Below are positions 11,990 through 25,767 of a stretch of DNA of 64,000 bases, in pieces. A program made the position numbers and the translations under genes. Position 1 is the first letter of the stretch. Each line of letters opens with the position of its first letter. This stretch comes from Przewalskia tangutica (Eukaryota > Streptophyta > Magnoliopsida > Solanales > Solanaceae), in the NCBI GenBank assembly GCA_029844215.1, contig JAQGDG010000264.1, forward strand, positions 1-64,000. The letters are read 5' to 3'. The notes beneath the pieces are model-generated. The model did not search any database. It saw only the letters and a program-made list of their open reading frames with translations, and was not told the DNA's origin.

Positions 11990-13879
11990 CCCCCTTAGTG
12001 ATGAACTTATTCATCCACTCCTCACTTTGTCTTAGCCTTGAAAACTCTCCCTCCTCTCGAGTGTTCTCGTCCTAAGCCTTCCCCCTCCCCTTTGAGTGGC
12101 CTTGTGGCGAGCCTTCCCTCCCCAGGTGCTAGCAGTGGGTACCCCACACCCAGCCTAGTTGTTTCGTATAATACCCCTTTTGTGGTATAGAAATACTCTC
12201 CTAGTATTGTTATAATGCCCAAAATACCTTAGCCTTTACCTAGTAGTATCTCAAAGTTACCTCTATCGTAGAGCAGAAAATACTACCTTTTGTCCTTTTA
12301 GTCTCAAACCGAAACCCCAAGGAAATCTTCATAGTTGGTTCAAGTATTTGAGTAGAAGTTGGTTAGAACTTCTAAGGGTTGTTTGGAGTGGTTTGGGCGC
12401 GAGTGGAGCTAAACCTTGCTCGGGATCGACATTATAACTTGGATAATTTTGGGCTTGTCGAGGTAAATATTCTTGTCCTTTTGTAATTGGAGATTACATG
12501 TTGTAGGATTATATAGTTGAAGTATACTATATATAGAATCAACATAGCTTGCGGCAATGACTTTTGACAAGCTGAATTTAAAGAAAGAATGAGCTGTAAT
12601 TACATAGGAGCGTATTACATGAGACTTGTGGTATTCTTGTATAGTAGAATTGTATACGTCGGTTAGACGTATAAACCCACTGGTTGGCTTGATAGCGGCC
12701 TCGATAGAGAGGAGATTTCTGTTGTTGCGGGGAGAGTCTTCTGAATTTTCTATAGAATATGGAACAGTGCGGTTAGAAGTTAATAGGCGTTTGTGGCCTT
12801 ATAGGTGGAAATGCTGCGGTAGCGTATTCTACTTAAAGAGTGGAGCGGCTGGCAGTTACTGATCGTGGGCGTTTTGCTTATTATCGATAATCGTCGCGAG
12901 GTATGTGAACCTCTTCCTATCCTTCTAGCATGATGCTTTGTAAACTATGTAGTACGGTAGACGTACATGTGTTAAATGAGTTGGTTGGTTTAAAACATAG
13001 AGTGTTATAATAGCTTTATGGAAAGTTAGTTATAACGACTACATGTAGGTAAGATTCGTTTGGTGATTGTAGAAGGTCAGAGACTTGATCGTGAAAGATA
13101 AGAGACTTAACTTGTTTTACTTGGTTATTTACATTTTGTTAAATGTGTTGTGAATCCTCATTCTAGAGTAATGAGTACTTGGTTTTATAAATAATAATGT
13201 TTCTTGATTTGGAAATGAGAATAAGTGTCGAGCAAACCACGGCGCTAATAAAGGAAGGTGTATTGACAATTAACAAATTGTTATTAAAACGATGAAACCT
13301 CCATCCGCATAGAAGCTAAGATAAGACAAAATTGTATTACATTTCCTAGATCATGGTCTTTGTAACAAGATTGTTGTAAACAAGAATAAGCAGCTCACAT
13401 ACAAGACATATGTTACTCAATTGTTTTAAAGAGATTAAGACTACGAGTTATGAAACCATAAAAATGAGAAACTTGAGCATTTGAAATTAGGCAAACTTGA
13501 GCGTTTGGAAAATAATGATTGTTACTTGATTTTACAAAAGGGAAGTATTTTGGTTTACTTAAAAAGATAGTCACTCTATTTTAAGCTACGGGTATTATGT
13601 GATTTTTGTGAAAAAAATGGATCCTTTAAAAAGAGTTAACGTACGTAGTACTTAGGGTTAAAACCCAGACTTTGATACGAAATGGAAGTACCTTGAGTTG
13701 TGTGTAACTTGCCTATGCTTGTTGTTGTGTAACTCGCCTATGCTTGTTGTGATAGCCTTTGTTGTGCAAGTGTTGATATCAGGTGACTTCTTGGGAAGGA
13801 GTGGATCTTTTATAAAAGTCTAGAAGTATGGTAATTTGCTTGAGCTTGTTTGTGATAGCTTTGGTTGTGCGGTATATTG

Positions 13880-14140
13880 TTGTTGATGTCACATGGACAT
13901 GCTTCTGCCGATGTAAATTAGGGGCATGTGGCCATGTGGCGGGGTTGATTACACGATATATTGTTATTGTGGTTACATGGACATGTCTACACCGTCTGCA
14001 GTCAGGCGTGTGGCCGTGCGGCGGGGTTAATCACCCGATTATTGTTGATAATGTCACTTGGGCGTGTCTACACGTCTGGTCAGGGGCATGTGGCCAGGGC
14101 ATTGTTATTATTGTTGCATCATGGGCATGTCTACACCGAT
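13880..14140 (+). repeat. U5 minisatellite of S1, about 63-84 bp units
   Basis: Four units share ACATGGACATGTCTACACCG-like cores, spaced 84, 81 and 63 bp (13891, 13975, 14056, 14119). The array begins about 640-900 bp before the LTR end, the same place as the arrays of the other LTRs. Confidence 0.75.
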
Positions 14141-14781
14141 CACGCGTCAGAGGGCATGCCGCCATGATGCGAACATGATTGATGTTGTGGGCGTGAGACC
14201 CATAGTTTTATTTGAGTGATGACTTGAGGCGTGAGTCACGACTTGACATATTCGCTTTTATGTTGTGAATCAGTAGTTCTGTTATCATACATGTCTCTGT
14301 TTTTATATAGTATTATGATTTCATTCTGATATTTTTGATTTCACATACTTTGTACTGTTATCTTGACCTCGCCCGGGCTGCGTTCATCTGCATGGTAGAA
14401 GTACACCATGTTGATCCTCGCTCTTGGGTCACGGATTCGCGTTGGGAAGCTCGTTTCTCGGAGGCTTATCTTTGGTATGTTACCACTGAGTTGTAGGTTC
14501 TTGTATAGTCGGGGTATGGCGGGCCCCGTCCGTCGTGTGTATAAAAACTCTTAGAAGTGCAGTAATCTTGTTGTGGCGGGGCTTGTAAAAGGATTACAAC
14601 GCTCGTTTTGAAAGAGTTGTTTATATATTTTTATTTGAAGGTAACCGTTTGGTTGACCTGTTTTATGATCATATATCATGTTTCATGTTATGTTTTATTT
14701 TCCGTTGGTTTTCTCTGATGATGTATCACTAGGGTGTCCGGGGTAAGGCACCAGTCACGGGCCCCGGAACGGGTCGTGACA

Positions 14782-16113
14782 TATGCCTTATGTGTGAGTA
14801 GGTTATTCTTGTTTATAACAATCTCATTAAAGCAGCCATGATCTAGGAAATGTAATACAATTTTGTCTTATCTTAGCTTCAATGCAGATGGAGGTTTCTA
14901 CTGTTTTTAATATAATTAATTATTTGTCAATACATTTTCCTTTATTAACGCAGCGTGGTTAGTTCGATACTTATTCTCATTTCAAATCGGTAAACATTAT
15001 TCTTTAAAAACCAAGTACTCATTACTCACGAATGAGGTTTCACACTTTTTAACAAAATTCATATCAATTCAATTAAGTCAAGTCTCTTATCTTTTAAGAT
15101 CAAGTCTCTTAACTTCTAAAATCAATAAACCATTCTTTTACCTACATAAAGTCGTTATAACTAACTTCCCATAAAGCTATTATAACACTTTATGTTTTAA
15201 ACCAACCAAAACTCATTTAGCACATGTACGTCTAACGTACTACATAGTTTACAAAACATCATGCTAGAAAGGATAGGAAGAGGTTTACATACCTCGCGAC
15301 GATTATCGACAATTAGCAAAATGCTCCAAGTACTACAACGCACTGGCCTTTTCCACCGCCCGAGTAGAATACGCTGCTCGTAGTACTTCCTATAATGGTC
15401 ACAAACGTCTATCAACCTCTAGAACTCTTCGTAGAATAATTCTAAGTACAAGGTTCCATATTCTACGGAAAATTCGGCGGCGCCTCCGCAACCACCTAAA
15501 TCTCCTCCTAACGAGGCACGCTGCCAAACCAACAATTCCGGGGGTTACGCCTAACCTGGCGTGTACAATTTTACTCCACAATAATACTACAAGTCTACTG
15601 TAAATACAGTCCAATGTAAATACAGTTCAATTCTTTTTAATCATCCATCCAATATATCTTATACTCAATTCTAAACTACTACAATATGTAATATCCAATT
15701 ACAATAGAGGAACATAGATCATTACCTCGATAAGCCCAAAATTATCCAAGATTAAAAGTCGATCATGAGCAACGTTTAGCTCTAATTCCTTACGCTCCAA
15801 CCCGCTCCAAACAACCCTTACAAGTTTCTAAACAACTTCTCTTAACACTTCATCTAAGCTATGAAGATTTTTCTAGGGCTTCATTTAGCAACTATTGGAA
15901 TAAAGTAGTATTTCCGGGCTCCTAGTATTGAAATAACTTTGGAATACTACTAGGGATACTAGGCCAAGGTATTTGGGATAATACAATAATACTCAAGGTA
16001 TTTTCCACTCAAGTGGGGGAGGGGGGACGAAAACAACTACATAGGGGAGGGGAGTATTTTGCCTTGGAAGCTTAAGTGTGGGATGAAAATTGTCTTCAAC
16101 TTAAGGGGGTATA
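14782..16113 (-). repeat. T2 3' LTR, piece b (R-U5 body)
   Basis: This piece continues T2 after the S1 duplication and is collinear with about 49985-51079. It includes the conserved block near 15728-15790 (GATAAGCCCAAAATTATCC). It ends inside the TATA box at GTATA (16109-16113), where T3 entered. Confidence 0.9.
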
Positions 16114-16671
16114 TGTCACGACCGAACCGGGCGTGGATCGTGCCTGCAGCACCCTAGTGATACAACATCGAGAAAATCAGAAATAAAACATAAACATGTA
16201 ACAAGAGATTTGATAAATAAATAACTTAAGCAGTTGTACTTATAAAAAACCGACAGTTATCCTTTTTACAAACTCTCGCCCTGGCAGTACTCTGCATCTC
16301 TAAGAAAGTGACAACTATGACGGATAGGGCCGCCATACCTGAATGTACAAGAACCTCTGACTCGGGTAACATACCAAAATATAAGCCTCAGAAAAGCGGC
16401 TTCCAACACAAAGATCGTGATCCTAGAGCGAGGATCCACAACCGATGTACCTCTACTGCGGCGTATGAACGCGGCCAAGGAGTCGATAACGGTACCAAGT
16501 ATGTGAAATCGTAAAATCGTAAATGAAATCATAATAGTCTATATAAAGCGGAGACATGTATGATAAGCAAACTACGATTCCAACATAAGCGATCATGTCT
16601 GTCGTGACTCACGCCTCAAGTCATCCTCATGCGTGGAACTCCTTCCTCACTGCCGGCAGTCTAGGTATAAA

Positions 16672-16906
16672 TCGTGTGGAATACGTGTCCCGGCCCATCC
16701 CATGGGACTCGGTGAAGAATCATGTGGAATACGTGTCCCGGCCCATCCCATGGGACTCGGTGAAGAATCATGTGGAATACGTGTCCCGGCCCATCCCATG
16801 GGACTCGGTGAAGAATCAGATGTAATACGTGTCCCGGCCCATCTCATGGGACTCGGTGAAGAATCAGATGAAATACGTGTCAAGGCCCATCTCATGGGAC
16901 TCAGTA
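16672..16906 (-). repeat. 46-47 bp minisatellite in T3 3' LTR, 5 units
   Basis: Units read GTCCCGGCCCATCCCATGGG then ACTCGGTGAAGAATCATGTG. They are related to the T2 unit but form a separate variant. Position is 560-790 bp from the LTR end. Confidence 0.93.
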
Positions 16907-18762
16907 GCATAGAAATACAACACTTGCACAACAAAGGCTATCACCACAAGCATAGGCAAGTTACACACAACTCAAGGTTATTTTATGCCAAAGTCCAGAT
17001 TCTGACCCCAAGGTATTACATACGTTAAATTCCTTTTTAAAAGATCCATTTCTTTTATAAAGGTCACCCATAGTATAAAAATAGAGTGACTCACATTTTT
17101 AGGTAAACCAAAACACTTTTCTTTTCAACATCAAGTAACAACATTCTTTTCCATAATGTTTAAGTTTGCCTAATTTCAAGTACTTAAGTCTCTTATTTTA
17201 GAAAGGTTTCGTAGTTCATAGTCTTAATCACTTAAGAATATAATTCTCTTTTAATCAATTTGAGAAACATATGCCTTATATGTGAGTAGGTTATTTTTGT
17301 TCAAAATCAATCTTATTAAAGCAGCCATGATCTAGGAAATGTAATATCATTTTGTCTCATCTTAGCTTCTATGCAGATGGAGGTTTCTACTAGTTTTAAT
17401 AATACTTAATTAGTCAAAACATTTCCCTTTATTAACGCTGCAGTGGTTTGTCGATACTCATTCTGATTTCCGAAATCAGTAAAACATTATTCCTTTTAAA
17501 AACCCAGTACTCATTACTCACGAATGAGGTTTCACACAAAATTCATATTAGTTCATTTAAGTCAGGTCTCTTATCTTTTAAGATCAAGTCTCTTAACTTC
17601 AAAAAAATTAATAAACCATTCTTTTTATCTCTCTTAAGTCGTTATACCTAACTTCCCATAAACCTAGTATAACTCTTAAGCTTTTAAAACCAAACATTAC
17701 TCTTCTTTCAAACAGGTTTCTTAATTCTTTGGAATACTTCAAGATCCTTATTATTCAGGCTTAAGTCAAAAGACATTGCCGTACAACTACGTTCAGTTAA
17801 CACACGTACGTCTACCGTACTATATACATATATTCTTTAAAATATCATGCTCAAGAGGATAGGAAGAATCACATACCTCGCGACGATTATCGGCTATTAG
17901 CAAAACGCTCCACGGCTATAACCCGGCTAGCCTTGTCCACCTTTCAAGTAGCACGCCACTCGCGAACATTCAACCTATAAAGGTTATACCAGTCTATCAA
18001 AGTCTAGACTACTCTGCAGAATATTCTAAGCAGTAGGTTCTCTATTCTACGGAAAATCGGGCAGCACTTCCCTACCCGTTAAGATACACAAGTCTACTGT
18101 AAATACAGTCCTATGTAAGTACAGTTCGATTCCTTTTAACATCCTTCTATGTAATTACAGTCCAATTCTCTTCTTTAATATCCTTTCTATATATAGTATA
18201 CTTCAACTATATATTACTACAACATGTAATTTCCAATTACAATAGCGGGACAGGATTATTACCTCGATAAGCCCAAAATTATCCAAGTTTAAAGTCGATC
18301 CTGAGCAAGGTTTAGCTCCTACTCCGTGCTCTCCAATTCGCTCCAAGAAACCCTTAGAAGTTTTACACAACTTCTACTTAGTACTCCAACCAATTATGGA
18401 GATTTTTCCATAGGGTTTCGTTTAGTGGCTAAAGGAAGGTAAAGTAGTATTTTCCGGGCTTTTCGTATAGAGGGTACTTGGAAATACTACAAAGGTTTTG
18501 GGCTAGAGTATTTTGGCATTCCAACAATACTTGGAGAAGTATTTCTCAACCAAGGGGGGGTATTTCTCGGCTAGGCTTGACAAAGGGAGAGGGGGGATAC
18601 TTCTCGGCCAAGGCCTCTCAAAGGGGGAGGGGAACCTTGGACGAAAACTACACTAAGGGGGGGAGAAGGGTGATCTCGGCTAGAGCTCTCAAGAGGGGGG
18701 GAAAAGGGATTTAAAGACTTAGAATCATTTGAGGGATGAAGAAAACCTTCAAGTTAGGGGAG

Positions 18763-19180
18763 TATTTATAGGCCAACCAATGGCCAACCAATGGCCAAGA
18801 TGAAGCCAAGTGCTAGGCAAGTGTAAGGTCAAGATTTGGGCAAGTGTACCTTATCCATCTACCACCAAAATATCCTACCAACTCCTTGACCACAAACAAG
18901 GCAAAAAAAATGTGCCAATGAATGCCCTTTACCGTCCACTTTTGAGGGTGACACATGTCACCCTCCCATTGGTCCAAAATATCTCATCTCTCGGAAAAAT
19001 CCGCAAAAATTATAAATGACATAGCCGTATTTTTCCCTTCGCAAAGTCCGGAAAACGTTTCGTCGGAAAACGACTCTTTTCGGTACTTGTGAACAAAATT
19101 TTCGGCCCTTGCCTACTTTAAGGCTCAAACTTTTCTACGTACGTCCTTACGTACATACTCTGGAAATACGGGGTATAACA
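18763..19180 (-). promoter_or_regulatory. U3 promoter of T3 3' LTR
   Basis: TATAAATA is at 18770-18763 on the minus strand. The dyad GAGGGTGACA-CA-TGTCACCC lies at about 18965-18944. U3 length is about 410 bp. Confidence 0.7.
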
Positions 19181-19215
19181 TTCTCCCCTCCTTAGAAACA
19201 TTCGTCCCGAATGTT
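19181..19215 (-). other. T3 polypurine tract and hairpin
   Basis: On the minus strand TAAGGAGGGGAGAA directly precedes the 3' LTR. Just upstream, 19197-19215, is AACATTCG-TCC-CGAATGTT. This is an intact form of both signals. Confidence 0.88.
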
Positions 19216-20150
19216 CCTTCTCAAGACGGATAATGATAAAGTTCCTCTTAACAAGTTGCCAACGCCACACCTGGCCACAAAAATAACATACGCGAAAATA
19301 CTTAACCTTAAGTCCACGAGAAGTCATTCTTATATCACAAAAGCTTCCACCCTGGTCTAAAGGATATTCCATTCGCCTCTTCACTTCACAACAAAATGAT
19401 CGTTTCTATTTTCTTAGCACATGTTCACTTCCTTCCTTACTCGTCGTACTCTTCTCGAACACTTGAACTCTTCTAGTATACGTACCATACTTCAGTCATC
19501 GCTTCAGTTTCCAAAATCTCTGGAGTCACAACCTCCAAACTTGGTCATCTTACTAGCCTCAATCTCCTTTAAGGCCATTCCCGGCCTTCACGATCCGATT
19601 CTGGTCGAACATACCCACGAACTCATACGATGGTCAACTAAACTTGGGCCTAGCACCCTCGTGATCCTACCACCTGGCAGGACCACCTCGAACTGACCAC
19701 ATCTCCTTTCGGGCTGCGGGTTGACCCGCGAACGGTCCTCAATCCGACCCATACTCGCGCCAAACTCTTGTTCCCGATCCGGAACAATCTTACCAATTCA
19801 AGTCCTGAAAGCTACCACTTTCATCTCACACCGCTCAGGGACCTATCACACAAGTATACCTCACGTATACTATGCACTCCGACAAAGGTCAATTGTAAAC
19901 AAAATCTTTTACTCAGGACGGCCTTGCATCTAAGGTCTCCACGTATAATATTCTAAGGCCCACAATTTCTAGGTACCCAACCTTACCCTTTACTAACCAG
20001 GCCTTTAAATCACAATTTAACATAATGCTATCTGAACATAATACTTAGCACATCATCATATCATCAACGCATACTAGTCTTTAGAGGGGTAAGAATATAC
20101 ATGTATCAACTGCTTCATTTTCCCTTCGTCGCTCTAACCATAATCCTGCC
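19216..20150 (-). other. T3 post-gag module
   Basis: About 0.9 kb of sequence shared with T1, T4 and T5 and missing from T6. It includes the conserved run near 19500-19640 (minus-strand KMTKFGG-like codons) and the GTCAACCCG region near 19725. Frames are broken; no known domain is recognised. Confidence 0.65.
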
Positions 20151-21319
20151 CTGCAGGGCGCATAACTATAGAAGGCGATGAACGCCATCGACTGTAGGTG
20201 AGTCATTCGCTAAATCCTTCCTATTAGGCGGTTTCACATGGCCCCCGACGGCGCAGGAAAAACAAGCACCCGAAAAAGCGACATTCCCGGGATGGCGTCG
20301 CCACATCGTGCACACCGAGAAAACATGAATCCGGTGGCTAGAACCCATGTACTGGAAACGAAGCCACAGAGCTCCTTACCGGCTCCGAATACCGAACGCC
20401 CACGAAGGCGCGAGGACCACTCTGCACTGGCGGAGGTACATAACTAGTCTGCTGCTGAGGCGGCCCGCCTCGAAAGTTACCAAGGACCACTGCTGTTCGC
20501 CTCTTCTGCGATCCGGTCATTCCGTCGACCTCTCGTGCCTCGCATCTCAGCCAGGTCGTGAGCTTGCATGCGGGCAATGTCCATGCGTGAAGAGCTACAC
20601 CCGTACAAGCCTCGCCAAGTAATCATCTAGCCCGGTGGCGTGGCGGTGTACTCGTCCTCCATATCGGCTACTACGGGGACATACCTAGCTAATGAGTCGA
20701 ACTCCACATTGTACTCTCTAACCGCCCGCCGCCCCGCCTCAACGTCAAAAATCGGCCCGAGCCCTCCTCCTCTGTGGAGGCAAGAAATGTACAAGAAAAG
20801 CCCTTGAGAACTCGTCATACGGTGGAAGTGCATGCTCTCCCGACAGCTCGCGAATCAAACCGATCGGCGATCACGCACGATGCGAACCCAATACCACCGA
20901 CGCGCCTCTCGAGGCTCGATCACTCATGATCCGTGGTATCGGATAAACTCTTGCGGTCATCCTCGCTCGATCCATAGAACATCGGGCTATAACTCGTAAA
21001 GTCCCGTAGTCTCAAATCCGCTGGGGTGTACTACGGTGCTACTAGAGGGGGCTGCGTCCGCCTATCCTCATATCGCCCACGACCGCCGAATCGCCATCTC
21101 CTTGTACTTATCTCATCTGCTCAGCCGGTGTGGGGCCCGAGGCTCAGTCTTGTAGTCTCGGCCAGCTGCTGCGACTCTAAGCTCTGCCCGTGCGGCGCAA
21201 AACTTCGCCGTCAAGCACTATCTCGTAACGGCCCAGGCCTCTGCCCGGTAACCCTCCGTTTCTACTGCACTCTCGGCTCGCCTTGCCTTCTCGGGCCTGT
21301 GTTGCCTTTGCGGAGGCAT
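20151..21319 (-). pseudogene. gag: T3 gag, frameshifted
   Basis: The start is the ATG at 21319 in ATGCCTCCGCAAAGG, after a leader of about 190 bp from the 5' LTR. A core piece (20833-20627) reads REYNVEFDSLARYVPVVADM, matching the YNVEIDSLAQ piece of T4 and YSMEFDSLTRH of T2. The C-terminal part has CFSCAVGGHVKP (20260-20225), the second zinc knuckle without its last Cys. Frameshifts and stops break it into pieces of up to about 113 codons. It would be a structural Gag for particle assembly; no protease or RT follows. Confidence 0.8.
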
Positions 21320-21498
21320 AGCAGAAACGAAATACGTCGAGGGGTCCAACTTACAACACGGCTCTAGGCACGATCTCGAATGAGAAGAATGAAACCAATC
21401 CTAAATGTCCTGCGACCTCCCGATTATAGATGTGGTGCACAACACACGATAATCAAGACTACTGCTAGACACGATGCAGACACTTTCAGAGATTAATC

Positions 21499-21510
21499 GC
21501 TCTGATACCA
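21499..21510 (-). other. T3 primer-binding site, initiator Met tRNA
   Basis: The minus strand reads TGGTATCAGAGC three bases inside the 5' LTR, a perfect match to the plant initiator-Met tRNA 3' end. Confidence 0.93.
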
Positions 21511-21513
21511 CTT

Positions 21514-23467
21514 TGTCACGACCGAACCGGGCGTGGATCGTGTCTTACCGGGCACCCTAGTGATACAACATCGAGAGAAAATCGGAAATAAAACATAAAC
21601 ATGTAACAAGAGATTTGATAAATAAACAAAGCTAACTAAAAGCGGTTGCCTTCGTATAAAAAACCCGAGCAGTTATCCTTTTACAAACTCGCCACAACAA
21701 GTACTACAGACCTCTAAGAAAGTGACAACAACTATGATGGACAGGCCCGCCATACCCGAATGTACAAGAACCTGCACTCGTGGTAACATACCAAAAGATA
21801 AGCCTCAAGAAACGGGCTTCCAACACGTGAATGTGATCCTAAGAGCGAGGATCCACAACCGATGTACCTCTACCTGCGGCATGAGCGGCCCGAAGGAGGT
21901 CAAGATACAGTACCAAGTATGTGAAATCAGAAATATCGTAAATGAAATCATAATAGTCTATATAAAGCGAGAGACATGTATGATAACCAAACTACGATTC
22001 ACAACATAAAAGCGATCATGTCAGTCGTGGACTCGCCTCAAGTCATCCTCACATGCGTGGAACTCCTTCCTCACTTCGGCGGTCTAGGTATAAATCGTGT
22101 GGAATACGTGTTCGCCCATCCACGGGACTCGGTAAAGAATCATGTGGAATACGTGTCGGCCCATCCCGGGACTCGGTGAAGAATCATGTGGAATACGTGT
22201 CCCGGCCCATCCCATGGGACTCGGTGAAGAATCATGTGGAATACGTGTCCCGGCCCATCCCATGGGACTCGGTGAAGAATCAGATGTAATACGTGTCCCG
22301 GCCCATCTCATGGGACTCGGTGAAGAATCGGATGAAATCGTGTCGACCCGTCTCATGGGACTCATTAGCATAGAAATACAACACTTGCACAACAAAGGCT
22401 ATCACCACAAGCATAGGCAAGTTACACACAACTCAAGGTTATTTTATGTCAAAGTCCAGGTTCTGACCCCAAGGTATTACGTACGTTAAATTCCTTTTTA
22501 AAAGATCCATTTCTTTTATAAAGGTCACCCGTAGTATAAAAATAGAGTGACTCACATTTTTAGGTAAACCAAAACACTTTCCTTTTCAACATCAAGTAAC
22601 AACATTCTTTTCCATAATGTTCAAGTTTGCCTAATTTCAAGTACTTAAGTCTCTTATTTTAGAAAGGTTTCGTAGTTCATAGTCTTAATCACTTAAGAAT
22701 ATAATTCTCTTTTAAACAATTTGAGAAACATATGCCTTATATGTGAGTAGGTTATTGTTGTTCAAAATCAATCTTATTAAAGCAGCCATGATCTAGGAAA
22801 TGTAATATCATTTTGTCTCATCTTAGCTTCTATGCAGATGGAGGTTTCAACTGGTTTTAATAATACTTAATTAGTCAAAACATTTCCATTTATTAACGCT
22901 GCAGTGGTTTGTCGATACTCATTCTGATTTCCGAAATCAGTAAAACATTATTCCTTTTAAAAACCCAGTACTCATTACTCACGAATGAGGTTTCACACAA
23001 AATTCATATTAGTTCATTTAAGTCAAGTCTCTTATCTTTTAAGATCAAGTCTCTTAACTTCAAAAAAATTAATAAACCATTCTTTTTATCTCTCTTAAGT
23101 TGTTATACCTAACTTCTCATAAAGCTAGTATAACACTTAAGCTTTTAAAACCAAACATTACTCTTCTTTCAAACAGGTTTCTTAATTCTTTGGAATACTT
23201 CAAGATCCTTATTATTCAGGCTTAAGTCAAAAGACATTGCCGTACAACTACGTTCAGTTAACACACGTACGTCTACCGTACTATATACATATATTCTTTA
23301 AAATATCATGCTCAAGAGGATAGGAAGAATCACATACCTCGCGACGATTATCGGCTATTAGCAAAACGCTCCACGGCTATAACCCGGCTAGCCTTGTCCA
23401 CCTTTCAAGTAGCACATGCTACTCGCAGAACATTCAACCTATAAAGGTTATACCAGTCTATCAAAGT
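21514..23467 (-). repeat. T3 5' LTR, piece a
   Basis: It starts at TGTCACGACC beside the primer site and is collinear with 16114-18003. It ends at AAAGT (23463-23467), where T4 was inserted. Confidence 0.95.
22085..22366 (-). repeat. 46-47 bp minisatellite in T3 5' LTR, 6 units
   Basis: The same variant as 16672-16906 but six units. The extra units are shortened in their GC-rich half. Confidence 0.92.
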
Positions 23468-23881
23468 TGTTATACCCCGTATTTCCAGAGTATGTATGTG
23501 AAGACGTACGTACGAAAGTTTAAGCATGAAAGTAGGCAAGGTTCGAAATTTGTGCACAACCCCCGAAAAGAGTCGTTTTCCGACGAAACGTTTTACAAAC
23601 TTTGCGAAGGGAAAATTCCGGCTATGTCATTTTTTATTTTTGCGGATTTTTCCGAGAGACGAAATATTTTGGACCAACGGGAGGGTGACACTTGTCACCC
23701 TCAATGGACGGCAACATGGGCATTCTTTGGCACGTTTTTTGTGCTCTTTCTTGGTCAAGGGTTAGGTAGGATATTTTGTGTGGTAGATGGATAAGGACAC
23801 ATGGATGAATCCTCCCCCTACACTTGCCTTGCACTTGGCTTCATCTTGGCCATTGGTTGGCCATTGCTTGACCTATAAATA
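23468..23881 (+). promoter_or_regulatory. U3 promoter of T4 5' LTR
   Basis: The dyad GAGGGTGACA-CT-TGTCACCC is at 23681-23700, and TATAAATA at 23874-23881. It would drive T4 transcription rightward, antisense to T3 and T5. Confidence 0.75.
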
Positions 23882-25692
23882 CCCCCCTTAGTTGATGAAC
23901 TTCTTCATCCAAAAATTGTTCTAAGTCTAAAAATCCCTCCCTCTCCCTTGTGAGCTCTCGTCCAACTCCCCCCCTCCCCTTTGAGAAAGGCCTTGGCCGA
24001 GAGCACCCCTCCCCCTTTGTAATGTTCTAGCCGAGGGGTACCCCCCCCTAGCCTAGTTGTTTTCGAGAAATACACCCCCCCCTTGGTTGAGAAATACTTC
24101 TCCAAGTATTGTTGGAATGCCAAAATACTCTAGCCCAAAACCTTTGTAGTATTTCCAAGTACCCTCTATACGAAAGCCCGGAAAATACTACTATACTTTC
24201 CTTTAGCCACTAAACGAAACCCTAAGGAAATCTTCATAGTGAGTTGAAGTATTAAGAAGAAGTTGTGTAGAACTTCTAAGGGTTGTTTGGAGCGGGTTGG
24301 AGCGCACGGAGTAGGAGCTAAACCTTGCTCAGGATCGACATTTAAACTTGGATAATTTTGGGCTTATCGAGGTAAATAATCTTGTCCGCCTATTGTTATT
24401 GGAATTATATGTTGTAGGAATATATAGTTGAAGTATATTATATATAGAACTGAATATAGTTTTGCGGCAATGTCTTTTGACTTAAGCCTGAATTTAAAGA
24501 AGAGAACTGAACTGTAATTACATAGGACTGTATTACAGTAGACTTGTGTAGCATTCTGTGAAGTAGAATTGTACACGTCCGGATTAGACGTACAACCCCC
24601 CCCCCTCTTGGGAGTTGTTGGCCTGTTAGCAGGCCTCGATAGAGGAGGAGATTTACGCGGTTGCGGGGTGGGGGAGGTGTAGGATATTCTACGTTGAGAT
24701 CTAGATGTTAATAGGTGCCTTATGGCCTTTATAGGTTGAAGTACTACGTGTGGCGTGATCTACTTGGCTTAAGGTGTAGCCGACGGTTTGAGGTACTTGG
24801 AGCGTTTTGCTATTAGTCGATAATCGTCGCGAGGTATGTGAACCTCTTCCTATCTTTTCTAGCATGATATGTGTATAACTATGTAGTACGGTAGACGTAC
24901 ATGTGTTAAATGTATTTGATTGGTTTAAAACATAAAGTGTTATAACGGCTTTATGGGAAGTTGGTTATAACATCTTTATGTAGGTAAGAAAATGCTTTGT
25001 GGTTTTTAAAAGATAACTGATTTGACTTATAACTGACTTGATGTGTGATAATAAAGAACTTGAAGTATTTCAAAAGAATCATTTTGAAAGAAGAGTAATA
25101 TTTGGTTTTTGAAAGCTTAAGAGTTATACTAGCTTTATGGGAAGTTAGGTATAACGTCTTAAGGAAGATAAAAGGGATAATGTTTTGATTTGGGAATGAG
25201 AACAAGTATCGAACAAACCTTGAGCGTTAATAAAGGAAAATGTATTGATTAATTAATTATTATAAAAACCGGTAGAAACCTCCATCCGCATAGAAGTTAA
25301 GATAAGACAAAATGATATTACATTTTCTAGATCATGGTTGCTTTAATAAGATGGTTATAAACAAGAAAAAGCGCTCACACATATGACATATGTTACTCAA
25401 TTGTTTTAAAAGAGATTAAGACATTGAACTATGAAACTTTTCTAAAATAAAGAGACTTGAGTAATTGGAATTAGGCAAACTGGAACTTTCGGAAAAGAAT
25501 GTTGTTACTTGATTTTAGAAAAAAGGAAGTGTTCTGGTTTACTTAAAAATGTGAGTCACTCTAATTTTATACTACGGGTATCGGGTGACTTTTATAAAAG
25601 GAATGGATCTCTTTAAAAGGAATTTAACGTACGTAGTACTTTAGGGTTAAAACCCGAACTTTAGCATAAAATGAAAGTACCTTGAGTTGTGT

Positions 25693-25767
25693 GTAACTTG
25701 CCTATGCTTGTTGTTGTGTAACTTGCCTATGGTTGTTGTTGTGTAACTTGCCTATACTTGTGGTGAT
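25693..25767 (+). repeat. 25-bp direct repeat, 3 copies (AACTTGCCTATGCTTGTTG)
   Basis: Copies start at 25695, 25720 and 25745; the last is changed at its end. The same triplet is at 43697, 43722 and 43747 in the 3' LTR. Shorter versions stand just before the minisatellite in every other LTR. Confidence 0.9.

Larger units (their letters stand above)
11308..14781 (+). mobile_element. S1: solo LTR, 5-bp target duplication TATGC
   Basis: A single 3474-bp plus-strand LTR runs from TGTTATACCCC at 11308 to GGGTCGTGACA at 14781. TATGC precedes (11303-11307) and follows it (14782-14786). No primer site, gag or purine tract accompanies it, so it is the product of LTR-LTR recombination that removed the interior. 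It lies inside the T2 3' LTR. Confidence 0.96.
16114..19180 (-). repeat. T3 3' LTR
   Basis: A 3067-bp LTR from TGTCACGACC to GGGTATAACA. AT-rich parts such as 17100-17700 match 22560-23160 of the 5' LTR with only a few C/T changes, which implies a young insertion. GC-rich parts near 16250-16460 differ by many small indels from 21650-21860. Confidence 0.95.

Noticed and set aside
11308..14781. LINE or DNA transposon as the cause of the 3.5-kb insertion
   Set aside because: Ends TG...CA, a 5-bp duplication and full homology to family LTRs show a solo LTR; there is no poly-A tail and no terminal inverted repeat beyond the short LTR ends.
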